From Spirochaetaceae bacterium bin103 (GTDB taxonomy: Bacteria > Spirochaetota > Spirochaetia > SZUA-6 > Bin103): 64,000 nucleotides of DNA. The notes beneath the pieces are model-generated. The model saw nothing but the letters and a program-made list of their open reading frames with translations. It was not told the DNA's origin and did not search any database. Numbering within the stretch: the stretch's first letter is position 1; every line of letters starts with the position of its first letter. The DNA lies in NCBI GenBank assembly GCA_002238925.1, contig MPNH01000026.1:1-64000 (forward strand), written 5' to 3'. Below are positions 52,282 through 61,376 of the stretch, in pieces. The position numbers were made by a program, and so were the translations under genes.

Positions 52282-53237
52282 TGGCCGTTCTCCTCCGGCG
52301 CCGAGACGTGGCCGGTCAAGGTCAGGAACACGTCGTCGAGCGTCGGGCGGCGCAACCCGACATCGCGCACCGCGATGTGCGCCTGCGCCAGTTCGTGCAA
52401 GGCCGCGGCGAGCACTGGTGCGCCGCCCGCGATCGGCGTGATCAGCGTACGCGAACGCCCGTCGGCCAGTTGCTCTCCCACCGCAAAGCGGGCGAGCGCG
52501 GCGCGCGCCGGCTCCAGGGCCGCCCCGTCGGTGACCGTGACCTCGATCCGCTCGGCGCCGATACGGCTCTTCAGCTCGTCGGCCGTACCCTCGGCGATGG
52601 CGCGGCCGTGGTCGATTACCAGGATGCGGTCGGCGAGCTGGTCCGCCTCCTCCAGGTACTGGGTGGTGAGCAGCACGGTGGTGCCGCCGCCGACCATGCC
52701 GCGAATCACCTCCCAGAGCTGGCGCCGGCCCTGCGGGTCGAGGCCGGTGGTCGGTTCGTCCAGGAACAGCACCGGCGGCGCCGCCACCAGGGCGCCGGCC
52801 AGGTCGAGCCGGCGCCGCATGCCGCCGGAATAGGTCTTGACCGGCCGCCCGCCCGCCTCCGCCAAGTCGAACAGCTCCAGCAACTCGCCGGCGCGGGCGC
52901 GCGCCCGATGGCGGCCCAAGTGATAGAGGCGGCCGACCATGACCAGGTTCTCGAACCCGGTGAGGTGCTCGTCCACCGCCGCGAACTGGCCGGACAGGCC
53001 GATGCGCCGGCGCACGTCGCGCGGCCGGCTCCTCACGTCGATCCCCGCCACCCGCGCGCTGCCGGCATCCGGCTCCAGCAGCGTCGCCAGGATGGAGACG
53101 GCGGTGGTCTTGCCCGCACCGTTCGGGCCGAGCAGGCCCAGCACCGAGCCCTCGGCCACGGCCAGATCGAGCCCGTCCAGGGCGGTGACCTCACGGTACC
53201 GCTTTACCAAGCCGCTGGCTTCAACGAGATTCGCCAT
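52278..53237 (-). CDS. ABC transporter ATPase (DrrA family)
   Basis: Encodes 319 residues. Walker A GPNGAGKTTAVSIL, signature YSGGMRRRLDLAGALV, Walker B LFLDEPTTGLDPQGRRQLWE, and a C-terminal region typical of DrrA (RRPTLDDVFLTLTGH). It energises the downstream permease. Divergent from arfB with 60 bases between. Confidence 0.9.
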   Translation of the reverse strand: MANLVEASGLVKRYREVTALDGLDLAVAEGSVLGLLGPNGAGKTTAVSILATLLEPDAGSARVAGIDVRSRPRDVRRRIGLSGQFAAVDEHLTGFENLVMVGRLYHLGRHRARARAGELLELFDLAEAGGRPVKTYSGGMRRRLDLAGALVAAPPVLFLDEPTTGLDPQGRRQLWEVIRGMVGGGTTVLLTTQYLEEADQLADRILVIDHGRAIAEGTADELKSRIGAERIEVTVTDGAALEPARAALARFAVGEQLADGRSRTLITPIAGGAPVLAAALHELAQAHIAVRDVGLRRPTLDDVFLTLTGHVSAPEENGQ

Positions 53238-53297
53238 GGCCGGAATATACGGCCGGCCCTTGATCGAGCGGGCGCCGGTCAGTACTCATAGGCGGTT

Positions 53298-53720
53298 ATG
53301 GTGCAAGTGGCCCCGGGAATTGCCATACCGGAGGAGGAACTCGACGAGCGGTTCGTGCAGAGCGGCGGGCCGGGCGGGCAGAACGTGAACAAGGTAGCCA
53401 CCGCGGTGCAGCTCCGCTTCGACGCCGCCGGCTCCCCGTCGCTGGCGCCGGAAGTGCGGCAGCGCCTGTTGAGCATCGCGGGCACCCGCGTCACCGCCGA
53501 GGGGGAGCTGGTCATTACCGCGCGCCGGTTTCGCACCCAGGAGGCGAACCGCCGCGACGCGCGGGCGCGGCTCGCTGCGCTCGTGGCGCGTGCGCTCGAA
53601 GAACCCCGGCCCCGGCACGCCACCCGCCCCACCCGCGCCGCCCGCGAGCGGCGCCTGCAAGACAAGGTTCGCCGCGGCGCCGTCAAGAGGCAGCGCACCC
53701 CGCCCGGCGACGACGATTGA
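53298..53720 (+). CDS. arfB: Alternative ribosome-rescue factor ArfB/YaeJ-like
   Basis: Encodes 140 residues with the release-factor motif GGPGGQNVNKVAT (GGQ at about residues 28-30). The C-terminus is basic (RRLQDKVRRGAVKRQR), as needed to occupy the empty mRNA channel. It hydrolyses peptidyl-tRNA on stalled ribosomes. The next gene begins about 60 bases downstream. Confidence 0.9.
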   Translation: MVQVAPGIAIPEEELDERFVQSGGPGGQNVNKVATAVQLRFDAAGSPSLAPEVRQRLLSIAGTRVTAEGELVITARRFRTQEANRRDARARLAALVARALEEPRPRHATRPTRAARERRLQDKVRRGAVKRQRTPPGDDD

Positions 53721-53782
53721 CGCCACGCCACGCCGCCGTGGAAGTGCAGCCCGGTGACACAGGAGACGAAAGGAAATTCAGC

Positions 53783-54742
53783 ATGAAGACCATAGCCATC
53801 ATCAGCCCCGGCAACATGGGGCACGCCGTCGGGCGGCTGCTCGGCAGCCGCGGCTTCGACGTGGTTACCTCGCTCGCCGGCCGGTCGGCGCGCACCGGTG
53901 GGCTGGCCGCGAAGGCCGGCATCCGCGACTCCGGCAGCGTGGAGGCGCTGGTTGCGGAGGCCGACCTGGTGCTGTCGATCATGCCGCCGGCCGCCGCCGT
54001 GGCAGCCGCGCAGGAGGTGGCGGCCGCCATGGCCGCGGCGGGCGCCGCCCCGCCCTACGCCGACTGCAACGCCATCGCGCCCGCGACCACGGCACGCGTC
54101 GGTGAGCTGATCGGCGCCGCCGGCGCCTCCTACATTGATGCCGGCATCATCGGCGGCCCCCCGGCAGGCGGCAAAAGCCCGCCGTTCTACGCCCTCGGGC
54201 CGGCCGGCCACCTGCTGGGGGCCCCCGCGGGTGGGCGACGCGCAGGAACCGGCCCGCGTCGCTACGCCTCCGGCCCGGCCGCCCACCTGCTGGCGCCGCT
54301 GGAGGGCGGCGGACTCGTGGTACGCGACCTCGGCGGCGCCATCGGACGCGCATCCGCGCTCAAGATGTGCTACGCCGCGGTCACCAAGGGCACCTCGGCG
54401 CTGCAGTTCGCCCAACTTGCCGCCGCCAGCCGGCTGGGCGTGGACACAGCCCTCGCCGCCGAGCTGGCGGAGAGCCAGTCCGCCACGTACGCCGGCATGC
54501 AGCGCGCTCTGCCGGGGCTGCCGGCCAGGGCGCCGCGCTGGATCGAGGAGATGCGCCAGATCGCGGCCACCTTCGAATCGGTGGGCGTGCCCGGCGACTT
54601 TCACCGCGGCGCCGCCGCCCTCTATGAACTGCTTTCCGCCACCCCGTTCGCCGACGAGCCGGAGGAGGCGGTCGACACCTCGCGCACCCTGGAAACCACC
54701 GTCGCCGCCCTGACCGAGATCTGCGCCCGCCGCAACCGGTAG
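53783..54742 (+). CDS. NAD(P)-dependent oxidoreductase (6PGDH-like, DUF1932)
   Basis: Encodes 319 residues with a Rossmann start (IAIISPGNMGHAVGRLLG), an internal GGPPAGG region and a C-terminal DUF1932-type domain (RIGRASALKMCYAAVTKGTS-like). Residues 135-145 (FYALGPAGHLL) recur about 25 residues later as RYASGPAAHLL; the DNA repeat at 54187-54219 and 54262-54294 shows an in-frame 75-base duplication. It is a beta-hydroxyacid dehydrogenase-type enzyme, with unknown substrate. The ATG at 53783 has an AAAGGAAA site upstream. Confidence 0.75.
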   Translation: MKTIAIISPGNMGHAVGRLLGSRGFDVVTSLAGRSARTGGLAAKAGIRDSGSVEALVAEADLVLSIMPPAAAVAAAQEVAAAMAAAGAAPPYADCNAIAPATTARVGELIGAAGASYIDAGIIGGPPAGGKSPPFYALGPAGHLLGAPAGGRRAGTGPRRYASGPAAHLLAPLEGGGLVVRDLGGAIGRASALKMCYAAVTKGTSALQFAQLAAASRLGVDTALAAELAESQSATYAGMQRALPGLPARAPRWIEEMRQIAATFESVGVPGDFHRGAAALYELLSATPFADEPEEAVDTSRTLETTVAALTEICARRNR

Positions 54743-54747
54743 CCCGC

Positions 54748-55629
54748 GTGGCGAATGCTGGCGCAAGCATGGGCGGTGCCGAACGGCTCCGCGGCTTGCC
54801 GATCGGCTCGGGGCATCCGGCGTTCAAGGAACTGCTGCGCATCCGGCGCGGCAGCACGCCAGCGGAAGACGGCCGGGTGGTGGCCGAGGGGCTGTGGGCG
54901 GTGCAGTTGCTGCTCCGCCTCGGTACGCCGATCGAGCAGTTGTTCTGGTGCCCTGAGCTGACCTATTCCACGGAGGCACGAGATTGCGCCGCGGCCGCCG
55001 GAGAACACGCCCGCGATGCGTTCCTGGTGTCGGCCAAGAGCATGCATCGAATCTCCGACCGGGATGCGCCGGACGGGCTGCTGGCGCTGGTGCGACAGCC
55101 GCGCTGGCCGGCTGAACAGCTCGCGCTCGGCGACAACGCGCTGATCGTGGTTGCCGACGGCCTGGAGAACCCCGGCAACCTCGGCACGCTGCTGCGCACC
55201 GCGGACGGCGCCGGCGCCGAGCTGGTGGTAGTGACCAACCGGCGCGCCCGCATCAGCCACCCGCAGGTGTTCCGGGCCAGCCACGGCATGAGCCTGAAGG
55301 TTCCGCAGGTCGAGTTCGCCCGCGCCGAAGATGCGGTCGCGTGGCTGCGGCGGCACCGCTGCACCGTCTACCTGGCCGCGCCCGGCGGCGGCACCCACTA
55401 CCGGCGGCTCGACTACGGCGGGCGCACCGCGCTGGTGTTCGGCAGCGAGCGGTTCGGCCTGTCCCCGGCGTGGGCGGCACCGGAGTCTCGCCGCGCCGCG
55501 ATTCCGATGCTCGGTGCCGCCGATTCCCTGAACGTGGCGGCCGCGGCGGCGATCTTGCTCTACGAGGTACGCGCCCGCAAACAAGGCTGGGACAACCGGG
55601 ACAACTGGGACAAAGGGGCCCGTGAGTAG
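54748..55629 (+). CDS. TrmH/SpoU-family RNA methyltransferase
   Basis: Encodes 293 residues. Motif 1 is LENPGNLGTLLRTADGAGAE, motif 2 is ALVFGSERFGLSP and motif 3 is AIPMLGAADSLNVAAAAAIL, all matching the SPOUT trefoil-knot fold that transfers methyl groups to 2'-O of rRNA or tRNA. The N-terminal 100 residues resemble the RNA-binding SpoU substrate domain. Start is a GTG at 54748; an ATG at 54769 is also possible. The tail (WDNRDNWDKGARE) is unusual. Confidence 0.88.
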   Translation: MANAGASMGGAERLRGLPIGSGHPAFKELLRIRRGSTPAEDGRVVAEGLWAVQLLLRLGTPIEQLFWCPELTYSTEARDCAAAAGEHARDAFLVSAKSMHRISDRDAPDGLLALVRQPRWPAEQLALGDNALIVVADGLENPGNLGTLLRTADGAGAELVVVTNRRARISHPQVFRASHGMSLKVPQVEFARAEDAVAWLRRHRCTVYLAAPGGGTHYRRLDYGGRTALVFGSERFGLSPAWAAPESRRAAIPMLGAADSLNVAAAAAILLYEVRARKQGWDNRDNWDKGARE

Positions 55630-55665
55630 TTGCCGCCGGGCGGCTATGATACGCGATACCAGACG

Positions 55666-56070
55666 ATGGAATCACTTCACAAGACCGGAACCTCCGACAC
55701 CGCGCAGAGCTTCGCCGTCCTTGCCGACGCCGCGCGCCTGGTGCTTGCCCGCTGCCCGTGGACCTCGGCGCAGACCGCGGAGGGGTACACCGCGCAACTG
55801 CGTTCCGAGGCGGACGAGGCGCTGCTCGCGGTTGCGAACCGCGATCACGAGAACTTCAAGGAGGAGCTCGGCGACTTGGTGTGGGATGTCGTGATGTGCG
55901 CCCTGCTGGCCGAACGCAGCGGCCACTTTCCGGCGCACGAGGTGTTCGACGACGTGGTGGCCAAGATGCGCCGCCGCAAGCCGTTCGTGTTCGACGGCAC
56001 CGACGTGACCGAGGAGGAGGCGCAACGGATCTGGGTCGCCGCCAAGGCACGGGAGAAGCAGACAAGGTGA
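55666..56070 (+). CDS. MazG-like nucleotide pyrophosphohydrolase
   Basis: Encodes 134 residues. MazG motifs: RCPWTSAQTAEGYTAQLRSE (with the CPWDxxQT-type start), EADEALLAV, and ELGDLVWDVVM (EExxD-like). It probably cleaves unusual or damaged NTPs. ATG at 55666 starts after the TrmH stop. Single domain, about half the size of full MazG. Confidence 0.85.
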   Translation: MESLHKTGTSDTAQSFAVLADAARLVLARCPWTSAQTAEGYTAQLRSEADEALLAVANRDHENFKEELGDLVWDVVMCALLAERSGHFPAHEVFDDVVAKMRRRKPFVFDGTDVTEEEAQRIWVAAKAREKQTR

Positions 56071-56104
56071 GTCGTTCCGACCGGGACACCGGGGCTCGCT
56101 CGTA

Positions 56105-56653
56105 GTGGACGATCGCTACCTCGCGCTGCTGCGCGGCATCAACGTGGGCGGCAACAACATCATCGCCAAGGACGACCTGCGCCGCTGTTTCGAGGACCTC
56201 GGCTGCACCAACGTGCGCACCTACATCCAGAGCGGCAACGTCGTGTTCCGCGCGCCGGAGGGAGACACGGGCCAGCTCACCGAACGCGTCGAGTCCGGCC
56301 TGTCCGAACGCTTCTCCTACGCGGCCCGCGCCATCGTGCTGTCGCATGCCGGGTACCACGCCGCGCTGGGCGCCGCCCCGGCCGCCTGGGGCGAGGACGA
56401 CGCCTACCGCCACAACGCGCTGTTCACGCTGGCCGGAACCACTCCTGAAGACGTGCTCGCAGGCCTGCCGCCGGTCAAAGAGGAATTGGAAACGGTGGCC
56501 GCCGGCCCCGGTGTCATCTTCTGGTCGGCGGAGAAAAAACGCGTGACCCGCTCCGCCTTCGTCAAGCTGCCGGCGCTGCCCGTCTACCGGCAGGTCACCA
56601 TCCGCAACCACAACACGGTCCGCCGCCTCGCCGCCCTGCTCGAAGAGACGTAG
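56105..56653 (+). CDS. DUF1697 family protein
   Basis: Encodes 182 residues from a GTG. Family pattern: YLALLRGINVGGNNIIAKDD, GCTNVRTYIQSGNVVF, and KLPALPVYRQVTIRNHNTVRR at the end. Function unknown; homologues are widespread single-copy cytoplasmic proteins. Downstream of MazG in the same direction by about 35 bases. Confidence 0.85.
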   Translation: MDDRYLALLRGINVGGNNIIAKDDLRRCFEDLGCTNVRTYIQSGNVVFRAPEGDTGQLTERVESGLSERFSYAARAIVLSHAGYHAALGAAPAAWGEDDAYRHNALFTLAGTTPEDVLAGLPPVKEELETVAAGPGVIFWSAEKKRVTRSAFVKLPALPVYRQVTIRNHNTVRRLAALLEET

Positions 56654-56685
56654 CGCGGGAGCCGCGGCTTCGGCTTAGTCGTGGT

Positions 56686-58341
56686 TTAGTGAGAAGGGTC
56701 GGCTTCCGCCTTGGTGGCGTCGACCACCTTGTCGATGTCCTTGCGGTCCATGCGGGTGATCAGCGGCTTGAACTTGCCGATTGCGTGGTCGAGGAGCGGC
56801 GTCCCGGCATCGGCCCAAGTCAACTCGCCGGTGTTCAGGAACGCCTCCGTCCTACCGGCCATGGCGGGCAGGATCGGCTTCAGGTAGACCATCAGCGCGC
56901 GGAATGCGTTGATGCCGAGCGAACAGACGCCGTGCACTTCCCCGCGCCGCTCCGGATCCTTGGCATGCTTCCACGGTTCGCGGTCCGCGATGTAGGCGTT
57001 GGTGCGGTCGGCGAGCGCGGTGATTTCGCGCACCGCCCGGCTCACGTCGCCGCTCTCGTACAGTTCGCCTATCCGGCCGGCGGCCCCGCTGACCTCGCCC
57101 CACAGCTCGGGGTCGTGAATGGCCCCCGCGAGTTTGCCGTCGAACTGCCGGGCAATGAAGCCGGAGCAGCGCGAGGCGATGTTGACCACCTTGCCTACCA
57201 GGTCGGAGTTCACCCGCTGCACGAAGTCGTCCAGGTTCACGTCGACATCGTCGGTGTTGGGCACCAGCTTGGTGGCGAAGTAGAAGCGCAGGTATTCGGG
57301 ATCGAGGTGGTCGAGATAGGTGGCCGCGTTGATAAAGGTGCCGCGCGACTTGGACATGCGGGTGCCGCCGACCGTAATGAAGCCATGCGTGTGCACCTTG
57401 GTCGGGGTGCGGAAGTCGGCGCCGGTCAGCACCGAGGGCCAGAACAGGGCGTGGAAGTTGACGATGTCCTTGCCGATGAAGTGATGCACCTCGGCGCTGC
57501 TGCCGGGATCCCAGAAGTCTTCGAAGGAAAGCCCCTCAGTGCGGTCGCACAGGTTGCGGAAGCTGGCGATGTAGCCGATCGGTGCGTCCATCCACACATA
57601 GAAGTACTTGCCCTCGGTGTCCGGGATGCGGAACCCGAAGTAGGGGGCGTCGCGGCTGATGTCCCACGGCTTGAGCCCGGCGCCGAGCCACTCGGCGAGC
57701 TTGTTGGTCACCTCCGGCTGCACGGCGTCGCTGGCGGTCCACTCCTTCAGGTAGTCGGTGAACTGCGGCAGGTCGAAGAAGTAATGCAGCGACGCCCTGC
57801 GCACCGGGGCGGCGTCGGACATGAGCGAGCGCGGCGCGCCGAGCTCGGTGGCGTCGTAAGTGGCGCCGCAGGCGTCGCAGTTGTCGCCCGGCTGCTCGGC
57901 GGCGCCGCAGCGCGGACAGGTGCCGCGCACGTGCCGGTCGGCCAGGAACAGGCCGCGCTCGGGATCGTAGAGCTGCTCCACCTCGCCGGTGAAGGTCAGC
58001 CCCTTTGCGGCGAGGCGGCGGTAGATCAGGGTCGCGTAGTGCTCGTTCTCCGGCGAGTGGGTGCTGTAGTAGTTGTCGTGGCTAATGTGGAAGCGCCGGA
58101 AATCGTCGGCGTGAGCGCGGCGCAGCGGTTCGATCAGCGCCTCCGGCGTGGTGCCGCTCTGCTCCGCGAGCAACATGGTGGCGGTGCCATGGGCGTCGTC
58201 GGCGCACACGTAGATGCACTCGTTGCCGGCCATGCGCTGGTAGCGCACCCAGATGTCGGTCTGGATGTGCTCGAACAGGTGGCCGAGATGGATGGCGCCG
58301 TTGGCATACGGCAGCGCACTGGTAACGAGGATTCGACGCAT
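56686..58341 (-). CDS. metG: Methionyl-tRNA synthetase
   Basis: Encodes 551 residues. Class I motifs: AIHLGHLFEH (HIGH) and TRMSKSRGTF (KMSKS). The inserted zinc knuckle CPRCGAAEQPGDNCDACGAT is complete, marking the MetRS1 type. The anticodon-binding helical domain is present; there is no C-terminal EMAP-like dimerisation domain. ATG at 58341 gives the standard start MRRILVTSALPYANG. Confidence 0.95.
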   Translation of the reverse strand: MRRILVTSALPYANGAIHLGHLFEHIQTDIWVRYQRMAGNECIYVCADDAHGTATMLLAEQSGTTPEALIEPLRRAHADDFRRFHISHDNYYSTHSPENEHYATLIYRRLAAKGLTFTGEVEQLYDPERGLFLADRHVRGTCPRCGAAEQPGDNCDACGATYDATELGAPRSLMSDAAPVRRASLHYFFDLPQFTDYLKEWTASDAVQPEVTNKLAEWLGAGLKPWDISRDAPYFGFRIPDTEGKYFYVWMDAPIGYIASFRNLCDRTEGLSFEDFWDPGSSAEVHHFIGKDIVNFHALFWPSVLTGADFRTPTKVHTHGFITVGGTRMSKSRGTFINAATYLDHLDPEYLRFYFATKLVPNTDDVDVNLDDFVQRVNSDLVGKVVNIASRCSGFIARQFDGKLAGAIHDPELWGEVSGAAGRIGELYESGDVSRAVREITALADRTNAYIADREPWKHAKDPERRGEVHGVCSLGINAFRALMVYLKPILPAMAGRTEAFLNTGELTWADAGTPLLDHAIGKFKPLITRMDRKDIDKVVDATKAEADPSH

Positions 58342-58453
58342 GTTAGCGCGCAAGATAACAGCACCGGGCGACCGGGGGAAAGAGAGCCGACCGGTGATGA
58401 CGGGGGATATTGACAGGGTCGCGGCGCGTCCGTACCTTGTCGAAGCTCATCCT

Positions 58454-58537
58454 GCCCGGATGGTGAAATTGGTAGACACGCTAGGTTCAGGGTCTAGTGG
58501 CCTTACGGCTGTGGAGGTTCGAGTCCTCTTCCGGGCA
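58454..58537 (+). tRNA. tRNA-Leu (CAG)
   Basis: Long-variable-arm tRNA of 84 bases. Acceptor GCCCGGA/TCCGGGC, anticodon stem CTAGG/TCTAG with loop TTCAGGG (anticodon CAG), a variable arm with GGCC-TTAC-GGCT, T-arm with GGTTCGAGTCC, and discriminator A. CCA not encoded. Confidence 0.95.
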
Positions 58538-58555
58538 TCCCCGCCGCGCCGCGCA

Positions 58556-59428
58556 TTATTGCGCCGCCGCCGCCGCGTGGAATCGCTCCAGCAGCTTGAT
58601 GTGCGATTCGACGTCCGGGAGGCCAAGCCGCATCGTGTCGATGCTCAGGTGGGTACCGCCGATTTCCCGCCACGCCCGCACCCGATCGATCCAGTCCTGT
58701 TCGCCGGCGCCGGGGTCGGCGGGCATGCGACCGTTCAGGCCGATCGCGGCGGGGTCGCGACCGTACTCGCGCGCGTAGCCCTGCATGCGGGCCAGTAGCG
58801 CGCGGCCTTCGGCGTCGGGCTGAAACTGCGGCATCCAGCCGTCGGCGAGGCGGGCGATGCGGCGCAGCACGCGCTCCTCGCCGCCGCCGAACCAGAGCGG
58901 GATCGGGCGCTGCACCGGCAGCGGCTCGATGCCGGCGTCGGTGATCCGGTGCCAGGTGCCGTCGAAGGTCACCGCGCGCTCGGTCCACAGCGCGCGCAGC
59001 AGCGCCACCTGCTCTTCGCAGCGGCGCCCGCGGTTGTGGAAGTCGGTACCGAGCGCCTCATACTCCACGGCGTTCCAGCCAATGCCGATGCCGAGCCGCA
59101 GCCGCCCGCCGCACAGCACGTCGAGCGCCGCCGCCTGCTTGGCCACCAGCACGGTCTGCCGCTGCGGCAGAATCACGATGCCGGTGGCGAACTCGATGCG
59201 CTCGGTGAGCCCGGCCAGGAAGCCGAACAGCACGAACGGCTCATGGAATACCGAGTCGATGTCGTACGGCCCGCGCCAGGCGGGCCGGCTGGCGGTGTTG
59301 GCGCCCACCACGTGCTCATAGGCCAGGATGTGATGGTAACCGATCTGCTCCACCGCCTGGCCGTAGGCGCGCACCGCGCCCGGGTCGGCGCCGATCTCGA
59401 TCTGCGGAAAAACGACTCCCAGCTTCAT
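58556..59428 (-). CDS. LLM-class (luciferase-like) flavin/F420-dependent oxidoreductase
   Basis: Encodes 290 residues. The N-terminus MKLGVVFPQIEIGADPGAVR, FATGIVILPQRQTVLVAKQA and RLRLGIGIGWNAVEYEALG are characteristic of the TIGR03619-like group. ATG 59428 has a strong GAGGAGG site. Its neighbour is an NMT1-type uptake operon, so it may act on the imported compound or on a related heterocycle. Substrate not visible. Confidence 0.8.
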   Translation of the reverse strand: MKLGVVFPQIEIGADPGAVRAYGQAVEQIGYHHILAYEHVVGANTASRPAWRGPYDIDSVFHEPFVLFGFLAGLTERIEFATGIVILPQRQTVLVAKQAAALDVLCGGRLRLGIGIGWNAVEYEALGTDFHNRGRRCEEQVALLRALWTERAVTFDGTWHRITDAGIEPLPVQRPIPLWFGGGEERVLRRIARLADGWMPQFQPDAEGRALLARMQGYAREYGRDPAAIGLNGRMPADPGAGEQDWIDRVRAWREIGGTHLSIDTMRLGLPDVESHIKLLERFHAAAAAQ

Positions 59429-59477
59429 CGCCTGCCTCCTCGTTGCGGGCAAGGGTACGGCAGGCGCACCGCCCGCG

Positions 59478-60570
59478 TCACGGCCACACCAGCCGGCCCT
59501 CCTCATACGCCGCCTCCAGGAACTGGGTAGTAAACGCCTGCGCCACGTCCAGCTCCCGCGCCAGCGCGCCGTAGCGCACCAGCAGGTCGTGGAACTCCTG
59601 CCACTGCTGCAGGGTCATCGCACCCAACCCATGCGCGTCGGTGACCGCCGACACCGCGTCCGCCTGCTCCGCCTCCAGCATGAACCGCATGTGGTCCCGA
59701 TCCTCCTTGCCGGCATAGCGCATGACGATGTTCAGCGTCTCCTCCGGGTGGGAGAACGAGAACTCCAGGCCCTTCAGCGCGGCCTTCAGGAAGCGGGCGA
59801 TCAGCTCCGGGTCCTCGGCAATCAGGTCCTCGCGCGCTATGTAGGTCAGGCCCAGCGCCGGCACGCCGAACGCGGAGGGATCGAACTGCACCACCTCGAA
59901 GCCGAGCTTGCGCAGCGTGTCGGGCTCGTTCGACTTGAACACCGCCAGCACGTCCACCTTGCCCTGCACCAGGATGCGGGGGTCGAAGCCCACCCGCACC
60001 TCCTGCACCAGCCCGCGGTTCACGCCGGCGGCATCCGCGATGGCCAGGTACTCGGGCGGAAGGCTGATGCGGTAGCCGACGGTGCGGCCCTCCCAGTCGC
60101 TTGGGCTGTCGATGCCGGAGTCGGCGAGTGCGATGAAGGTCTGCTGCCCGCGCTGCCCGAACAGTGCAATGGCACGGATCGGGACGCCTGGATCGGCACG
60201 CCGCTTCAGCACCGAGCCGGCGGCGGCGGTGGTCACGTCGACGTCCCCGGACAGCAGAAGCTGCAGGTGCTGGCCGGTGGAGTGGTGGATGGTCACGTCC
60301 AGCCCTTGCTCGGCGAAGTAGCCCCGCTCCAGCGCCACGTAGGCGGCCACGAACGGCAGGTTGGCCTGCGGCTTGAACCCCCGCCATGAAGATCACCGAG
60401 CGCGGCGGCGCCGGCGCCGCCGGCGGGCGGGAATCCGGTGCGCCTTCCACGCCGCCGGCTGCCAGCGCCGGGTGGGCGGCCGCTATCGCGAACGCCGCCG
60501 CCAGCAGACGCAGCCACGACCGACCTGTGGGCCGCCTCGCTTCCAGGCGGGCCGATGCGCCGGTCGTCAT
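59478..60570 (-). pseudogene. NMT1/THI5-like substrate-binding protein, one-base frameshift
   Basis: The N-terminal frame starts at 60570 (MTTGASARLEARRPTGRSWL) with a signal peptide (LLAAAFAIAAAHPALA) and breaks after RSVIFMAG. The second half continues in another frame as FKPQANLPFVAAYVALERGY and runs to 59478. The break is a C5 run at 60378-60382 (plus strand); with four C the frames join. The protein belongs to the ThiY/SsuA type with RDHMRFMLEAEQADAVSAV late in the chain. Assembly error or a real mutation are both possible. Confidence 0.7.
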
Positions 60571-60581
60571 ACGGCCGGGCG

Positions 60582-61376
60582 TTACACGATGAAGGTTGAT
60601 TCGTGCCAAAACAGTATCCTCCGTTCCAGGGCCGAGACGGCCAGGCTCAGTCCGATTCCCATCACTGCCAGGGTGAAGATCGCTCCGAACAGGGTCGGGG
60701 TGTCCAGATTGGCGTGGGCGACGATGATCACCGCCCCCAGGCCGCGGTCGGCGCTGAACCACTCGCCCACCACCGCGCCGATCACCGACAGCGGGATTGA
60801 CACCCGGAAGGCGGCGAACAGGTAAGGCATGGCGCTCGGCACGCGCAACCTGAAAAACACCTCGCGGCGCGACGCGGACACCGAGCGCAGAAAGTCCAGC
60901 GCGCCGGGATTGACCGCGCGCAGTCCGGTGACCCCGTTCACGAGTGCCGGAAAAAAGGTAATCAGCGCGGCGATCAGCACCTTCGGCATCACCCCGAATC
61001 CGAACCAGATCACGAACAACGGCGCCACGGCCACGATCGGCGTCACCTTGACCAGCACGGCGAGCGGCAGCAGGGCCCGCTCCAGAACCAGCGAGTGAGC
61101 CATTGCCGTAGCGGCGGACAGCGCCACGCCAGTACCGAGCAGGAACCCGCCAAGCGCCTCCGCCAGGGTGATTGCGCCCTGGCCGAGGAAGTAGCCGGGA
61201 TCCACGCTCATGCGCACCGCCACCACCGACGGGGCGGGCACCAGGTAGACCGGCGTTCCCGCCACCGCGATCCACGCCTCCCACACCACGCCCACCACCA
61301 GCAGGCTGACCGCGGTCGGCAGGAGCGCCGCCACGCGCTGCGCCGCCGGGCGCGGCCACGCCGCCCGCATCAGCAC
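60582..61376 (-). CDS. ABC transporter permease (SsuC/ThiX-like)
   Basis: Encodes 264 residues with five or six membrane helices. The BPD-type EAA loop is visible in the region VSASRREVFFRLRVPSAMPY. It pairs with the ATPase encoded upstream, whose stop lies seven bases inside this gene, and with the NMT1-like binding protein downstream. Substrate class: nitrate/sulfonate/taurine or a pyrimidine precursor. Confidence 0.85.
   Translation of the reverse strand: MLMRAAWPRPAAQRVAALLPTAVSLLVVGVVWEAWIAVAGTPVYLVPAPSVVAVRMSVDPGYFLGQGAITLAEALGGFLLGTGVALSAATAMAHSLVLERALLPLAVLVKVTPIVAVAPLFVIWFGFGVMPKVLIAALITFFPALVNGVTGLRAVNPGALDFLRSVSASRREVFFRLRVPSAMPYLFAAFRVSIPLSVIGAVVGEWFSADRGLGAVIIVAHANLDTPTLFGAIFTLAVMGIGLSLAVSALERRILFWHESTFIV

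Noticed and set aside
56689-58413. Long plus-strand frame opposite metG
   Set aside because: Antisense to a clearly conserved synthetase; a product of GC-rich codon bias.
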